This document shows, one piece after another, positions 6,678 through 7,167 of a DNA stretch of 7,167 bases (within the stretch, counting starts at the first letter, position 1; each line of letters opens with the position of its first letter). This DNA comes from a bacterium (lineage in GTDB: Bacteria; Cyanobacteriota; Vampirovibrionia; Gastranaerophilales; Gastranaerophilaceae): the NCBI GenBank assembly GCA_017995595.1, contig JAGOIO010000072.1:1-7167 (forward strand), in the 5' to 3' direction. The notes below the pieces were generated by a model, which was not told the origin of the DNA, did not search any database, and saw only the letters and a list, made by a program, of their open reading frames with translations. Made by a program: the position numbers and the translations under genes.

Positions 6678-7167
6678 TTAAACCAATCCCTCTTTCATCG
6701 CAGTAATAGCGGCTTTAGTTCTGTCTGCAACGTATAATTTTTGCAAGATATTATGCACGTGAGCTTTTGCTGTAGCTCTTGTAATTACTAATTTGTCTGC
6801 AATTTCCGGGTTTGAAAGTCCTGAAACCATAAGTGATAAAACTTCCAATTCTCTTTCTGTCAATCCGTATGTATTTTTACTTGATTTATTATTGATTTCT
6901 TCTGAAACTTTTGGCGTGTCTACGTTCTTTGTCGGTTCAGTTTTTTGAATATTAGAAAGTACGAGTTTTGCAATAGCAGGGTCAAGCCAAGCTATTCCGT
7001 CATTTACAGCCTTTATAGCTGAAGTGGTTTGCTCTGAACTTGCACCTTTCATTATATATCCGTCTGCTCCTGCTTTAAAGCACGCAAAAACATCATCTTC
7101 ATTATCTCTTGATGTGAAAATTAAAATTTTGCAAGGCAATTTTGCATCTTTAATTCTTCTTGTTGCC
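6678..7167 (-). CDS. NarL/FixJ-family response regulator with LuxR-type HTH, 5' end outside window
   Basis: This is the C-terminal part of a two-component transcription regulator. The frame is open to the right edge; the TTG at 7139 is internal, preceded in frame by codons for ATRRIKDAK. The receiver-domain tail has the conserved Thr of IFTS (codon at 7115-7113) and Lys of YIMKG (7049-7047), the usual switch and active-site residues; the phosphoacceptor Asp lies off the window. The run DNEDDVFACFKAGADGY, then SSEQ and WLDPAIA, closely resembles cyanobacterial NarL-type regulators. A polar linker (about 6956-6870) leads to a complete LuxR-type helix-turn-helix (6869-6681): LTERELEVL, GLSNPEIADKL, then the recognition region TAKAHVHNILQKL and a DRTKAA tail. 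It should bind DNA when phosphorylated. The partner kinase and target genes are not visible here. It is co-transcribed with the secreted protein gene, which starts on the next base. Confidence 0.93.
   Translation of the reverse strand, partial: ATRRIKDAKLPCKILIFTSRDNEDDVFACFKAGADGYIMKGASSEQTTSAIKAVNDGIAWLDPAIAKLVLSNIQKTEPTKNVDTPKVSEEINNKSSKNTYGLTERELEVLSLMVSGLSNPEIADKLVITRATAKAHVHNILQKLYVADRTKAAITAMKEGLV

Noticed and set aside
7137..7139. TTG as a start codon for the response regulator
   Set aside because: The frame continues upstream to the window edge with receiver-domain sequence, so the gene is truncated by the window and does not start here.

Overview
The window is strongly AT-rich and densely coded, with the standard genetic code. 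Two features point to the non-photosynthetic sister group of Cyanobacteria (Melainabacteria/Vampirovibrionia, most likely the gut Gastranaerophilales). The first is a NarL-type response regulator whose receiver tail reads like cyanobacterial members. The second is a Ski2/HelY-type DEVH RNA helicase, a family that among bacteria is typical of Cyanobacteria and Actinobacteria. Two small lineage-specific-looking proteins with an Asn-rich N-terminus followed by a Phe-x-(Gly/Ser)-x-Lys-like motif also fit my recollection of this group. This placement is inference from sequence style, not a database result.

Layout, left to right. Bases 1-545 (+) hold the 3' part of a DUF4422-like (glycosyltransferase-associated) gene whose start lies outside the window. 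A 97-base gap follows, with candidate promoter elements. Bases 643-2946 (+) encode a complete 767-residue Ski2-like helicase with every core motif and a DSHCT C-terminus. It converges on a long-form dihydropteroate synthase gene (folP, 2943-4112, -); the two stop codons interlock in a single TTAA. All remaining genes are on the minus strand. A strong intrinsic terminator at 4170-4204 closes a two-gene unit of unknown function (5316 down to 4232), whose genes share a TAATG stop/start junction. Upstream of that, after a 143-base gap, is a second unit: the 3' part of a NarL/FixJ response regulator gene (7167 to 6678), followed with no gap (TAAATG) by a secreted protein with a propeller-like segment and a very basic tail (6677 to 5460).

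How the genes work together. Folate synthesis (folP) and RNA metabolism (the helicase) look like housekeeping genes placed tail to tail. The regulator and secreted protein are almost certainly co-transcribed, which suggests but does not prove a shared signalling or envelope role. The two small proteins are translationally coupled, have hydrophobic stretches and similar N-terminal motifs, and are the least explained part of the window. I see no tRNA, rRNA, CRISPR array, insertion sequence, phage gene or recognisable defence system.
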